64,000 nt of DNA, taken from assembly GCA_013426785.1 (NCBI GenBank), contig JACDZI010000009.1, positions 1 to 64,000 of the forward strand. The letters run 5' to 3'. Of this stretch, positions 62,518 through 64,000 are shown in pieces. Under the pieces are notes generated by a model. The model saw nothing but the letters and a program-made list of their open reading frames with translations, searched no databases and was not told the DNA's origin. Each line of letters begins with the position of its first letter. Position 1 is the stretch's first letter. The position numbers and the translations under genes were made by a program. The DNA comes from Rhodocyclaceae bacterium. GTDB lineage: Bacteria; Pseudomonadota; Gammaproteobacteria; Burkholderiales; Rhodocyclaceae.

Positions 62518-63124
62518 GACCAAGATTCTGTCCCTGTTGCTGTTCCTGCTGTTCTCCGGCATCGCTGCCGCACAAAACATCCTCGTCTTCGGCGATAGCC
62601 TCTCCGCCGGTTACGGCATCGCCGTCGTGCAAAGCTGGCCGGCCCTGTTGCAGGCCCGCCTGCGGCAGGAAAAGTTCCCGCACACGGTCGTCAATGCCAG
62701 CATCAGCGGCGAAACCACTGCCGGTGGCAAGAGCCGCCTGCCGGCCGCCCTGCAACAGCACAAACCGGCGCTGGTGATTCTCGCGCTCGGCGCCAACGAC
62801 GGCCTACGCGGCTTGCCGGTGACAGCGGCCAGGGACAACCTGACCGCGATGACCCGCGCCGCCAAGATGGCCGGTGCGCAGGTGCTGATCGCCGGCATGC
62901 AACTGCCGCCCAACTACGGGCCGGACTATACGCGGCAGTTCGCCGCGCTGTTCGCGGAGGTCGCCCGCAAGGAAAAAACCGCCCTGCTGCCCTTCCTGCT
63001 CGAACCGGTCGCTCAGGACGACAGTGCCTTCCAGCCCGACCGCCTGCACCCGACCGCCGCCGCCCAGCCAAAAATCCTCGACCACGTCTGGCCGGCCCTG
63101 AAACCGCTCCTTAAATCACGCTGA
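62516..63124 (+). CDS. tesA: TesA-like SGNH-family arylesterase / lysophospholipase
   Basis: The 202-residue precursor has a signal peptide (LSLLLFLLFSGIAAAQ) and the SGNH blocks GDSLSAGYGI (catalytic Ser), NASISGETTAGG, LALGANDGL and DRLHPTAAAQ (catalytic Asp/His). It is probably periplasmic with thioesterase/lysophospholipase activity. The ATG at 62516 overlaps the divergent ATPase start; no good ribosome-binding site is seen. It overlaps selD by 14 bp at its 3' end. Confidence 0.87.
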   Translation: MTKILSLLLFLLFSGIAAAQNILVFGDSLSAGYGIAVVQSWPALLQARLRQEKFPHTVVNASISGETTAGGKSRLPAALQQHKPALVILALGANDGLRGLPVTAARDNLTAMTRAAKMAGAQVLIAGMQLPPNYGPDYTRQFAALFAEVARKEKTALLPFLLEPVAQDDSAFQPDRLHPTAAAQPKILDHVWPALKPLLKSR

Positions 63125-64000
63125 TCTGCGCCAGACCGTCAGCGAGGTGTCCGACTACCGCCGCCCGCTCGAAGCCATCGGCGCGGAAAGCCGCCAGCAC
63201 CTCATCGACACTGTCTGGGGCGCAGGCCACCAGCAGCCCGCCGCTGGTTTGCGGGTCGGTCAGCATCTTCTGCTGCCACTCCAGAAAAGTCTGCGCCAGC
63301 AGGACGGCATCGCCGTAGCTGTCCCAGTTGCGGCTCGACGCTCCAGTAGCGATGCCGGCACGCAGGTGCGTCACCGCCTCGTCGATCAGCGGCAAGCGCG
63401 CGAATTCAACCTCGGCCGTGAGTTGCGCACCGCGACAGATTTCCAGCAAGTGGCCGGCAAAACCGAAGCCCGTGACATCGGTCACGGCGTGGACACCCGG
63501 CATCTGCGCCAACTGGATGCCGGTCGTGTTGAGTTGCGTCGTCCAGCGCACCATCTCGGCATAGCCCTGCGGCGTCAGCACGTCTTTCTTCAACGCCGCC
63601 GAGAGAATGCCGATGCCGAGCGGCTTGCCGAGGATCAGCACGTCGCCCGCCCGGGCGCCGCGGTTGGTCTTGACCTGATCGGGATGGACGATGCCGATGC
63701 CGACCAGCCCATAGATCGGTTCCGGCGCGTCGATGGTATGCCCGCCGGCAATCGGGATACCCGCCGCCGCGCAGATTTCCGCCCCGCCGGCCAGGATGGC
63801 GTGGATCACCTCCTCCGGCAGTTTGGCGATCGGCATGCCGACCACGGCCAGCGCGAAGATCGGCCGGCCGCCCATTGCATACACATCCGACAGCGCGTTG
63901 GCCGCGGCGATGCGGCCGAAGTCGCGCGGATCGTCCACGATCGGCATGAAGAAATCGGTGGTCGCGACGATCGCTTGCGTGTCATTCAGGCGATAGACGG
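63111..64000 (-). CDS. selD: selenide, water dikinase SelD (5' end outside the window)
   Basis: About 296 C-terminal residues are present; the N-terminus and the Cys/Sec site run beyond the window. Seen are VATTDFFMPIVDDP, GRIAAANALSDVYAMGG, GGHTIDAPEPIYGL, VTDVTGFGFAGHLLE and LTDPQTSGGLLVA, diagnostic of SelD, which makes selenophosphate for selenocysteine and selenouridine. A diverged repeat copy gives AVLLAQTFLE. Confidence 0.94.
   Translation of the reverse strand, partial: VYRLNDTQAIVATTDFFMPIVDDPRDFGRIAAANALSDVYAMGGRPIFALAVVGMPIAKLPEEVIHAILAGGAEICAAAGIPIAGGHTIDAPEPIYGLVGIGIVHPDQVKTNRGARAGDVLILGKPLGIGILSAALKKDVLTPQGYAEMVRWTTQLNTTGIQLAQMPGVHAVTDVTGFGFAGHLLEICRGAQLTAEVEFARLPLIDEAVTHLRAGIATGASSRNWDSYGDAVLLAQTFLEWQQKMLTDPQTSGGLLVACAPDSVDEVLAAFRADGFERAAVVGHLADGLAQISVI
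63285..63308 (-). repeat. dispersed 24-bp repeat, copy 24 (intragenic, diverged)
   Basis: It lies in selD with about three mismatches (TCTGCGCCAGC). The coding frame gives VLLAQTF, corresponding to VLPAPTF. Confidence 0.65.

Overview
The window is GC-rich and gene-dense and looks like a betaproteobacterial chromosome, most probably Rhodocyclaceae-like. This is inferred from gene order (gyrA-serC-serA-pheA-hisC-tyrA-aroA/cmk-rpsA-ihfB-lapA-lapB-hldA-hldD-cysM, and tig-clpP-clpX-lon-tRNA-Val-ppiD-fabI), the cyanophycin locus with its dedicated ABC transporter, and hpnCDE. No rRNA or CRISPR was seen.

Layout. 0.1-4 kb: NRDE protein, small exported protein, CapA-like protein, L,D-transpeptidase, tadA and a FrnE-like DsbA protein. 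4-8 kb: ppdK and rdgC, divergent. 8-16 kb: two cyanophycin synthetase paralogues (minus) facing a zinc-finger ABC transporter and a DUF1854 protein (plus), then a histidine-kinase remnant. 16-20 kb: glgX and malQ. 20-29 kb: 3'-5' exonuclease, cysM, hldD, hldA, lapB, lapA, ihfB, rpsA and an aroA-cmk fusion. 29.3-34.25 kb: an accessory stretch inside the aromatic supraoperon, made of two integron-type cassettes (a membrane protein; a HEAT-repeat nuclease-like protein plus DNA methyltransferase), then two retropepsin-like genes around a DUF4160/DUF2442 pair. 34.3-42.2 kb: tyrA, hisC, pheA, serA, serC, gyrA. 42.5-48.9 kb: OmpA-like protein, ubiG, a peptide-binding lipoprotein, fabI, ppiD. 48.97-52.93 kb: a 3.9-kb integrative element in tRNA-Val(TAC). 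53-58.9 kb: lon, clpX, clpP, tig, tRNA-Leu(TAG). 58.9-64 kb: hpnC, hpnD, hpnE, a LolD/YbbA-type ATPase, a TesA-like esterase and the 3'-truncated-window part of selD.

Two discoveries stand out. First, a dispersed 24-bp sequence (left half GCCGTCCCGCCA, right half GCGCCGACTTTT) occurs about 24 times on both strands. Ten copies are intergenic, eight of them within about 25 bp after a stop codon in a fixed orientation; fourteen lie inside core genes and add recurring peptides ([15 protein letters not shown], RxxASADF). It is absent from the integron cassettes and from the tRNA-Val element. An uptake-signal-like or protein-binding role is possible but unproven. Second, the two cassettes between tyrA and aroA show an exact integron signature: the 7-bp core that begins each cassette is the perfect complement of the inner core of that cassette's own attC. 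The larger cassette carries an apparent modification/nuclease-like pair, a candidate defence system.

Within pathways, the supraoperon joins serine and aromatic amino-acid synthesis to gyrase and ribosomal protein S1; hldA/hldD/lapA/lapB serve lipopolysaccharide; hpnCDE make squalene; the cph genes make a nitrogen-storage polymer; glgX/malQ handle glycogen. Functions are from recognised motifs and known families; no database search was run.
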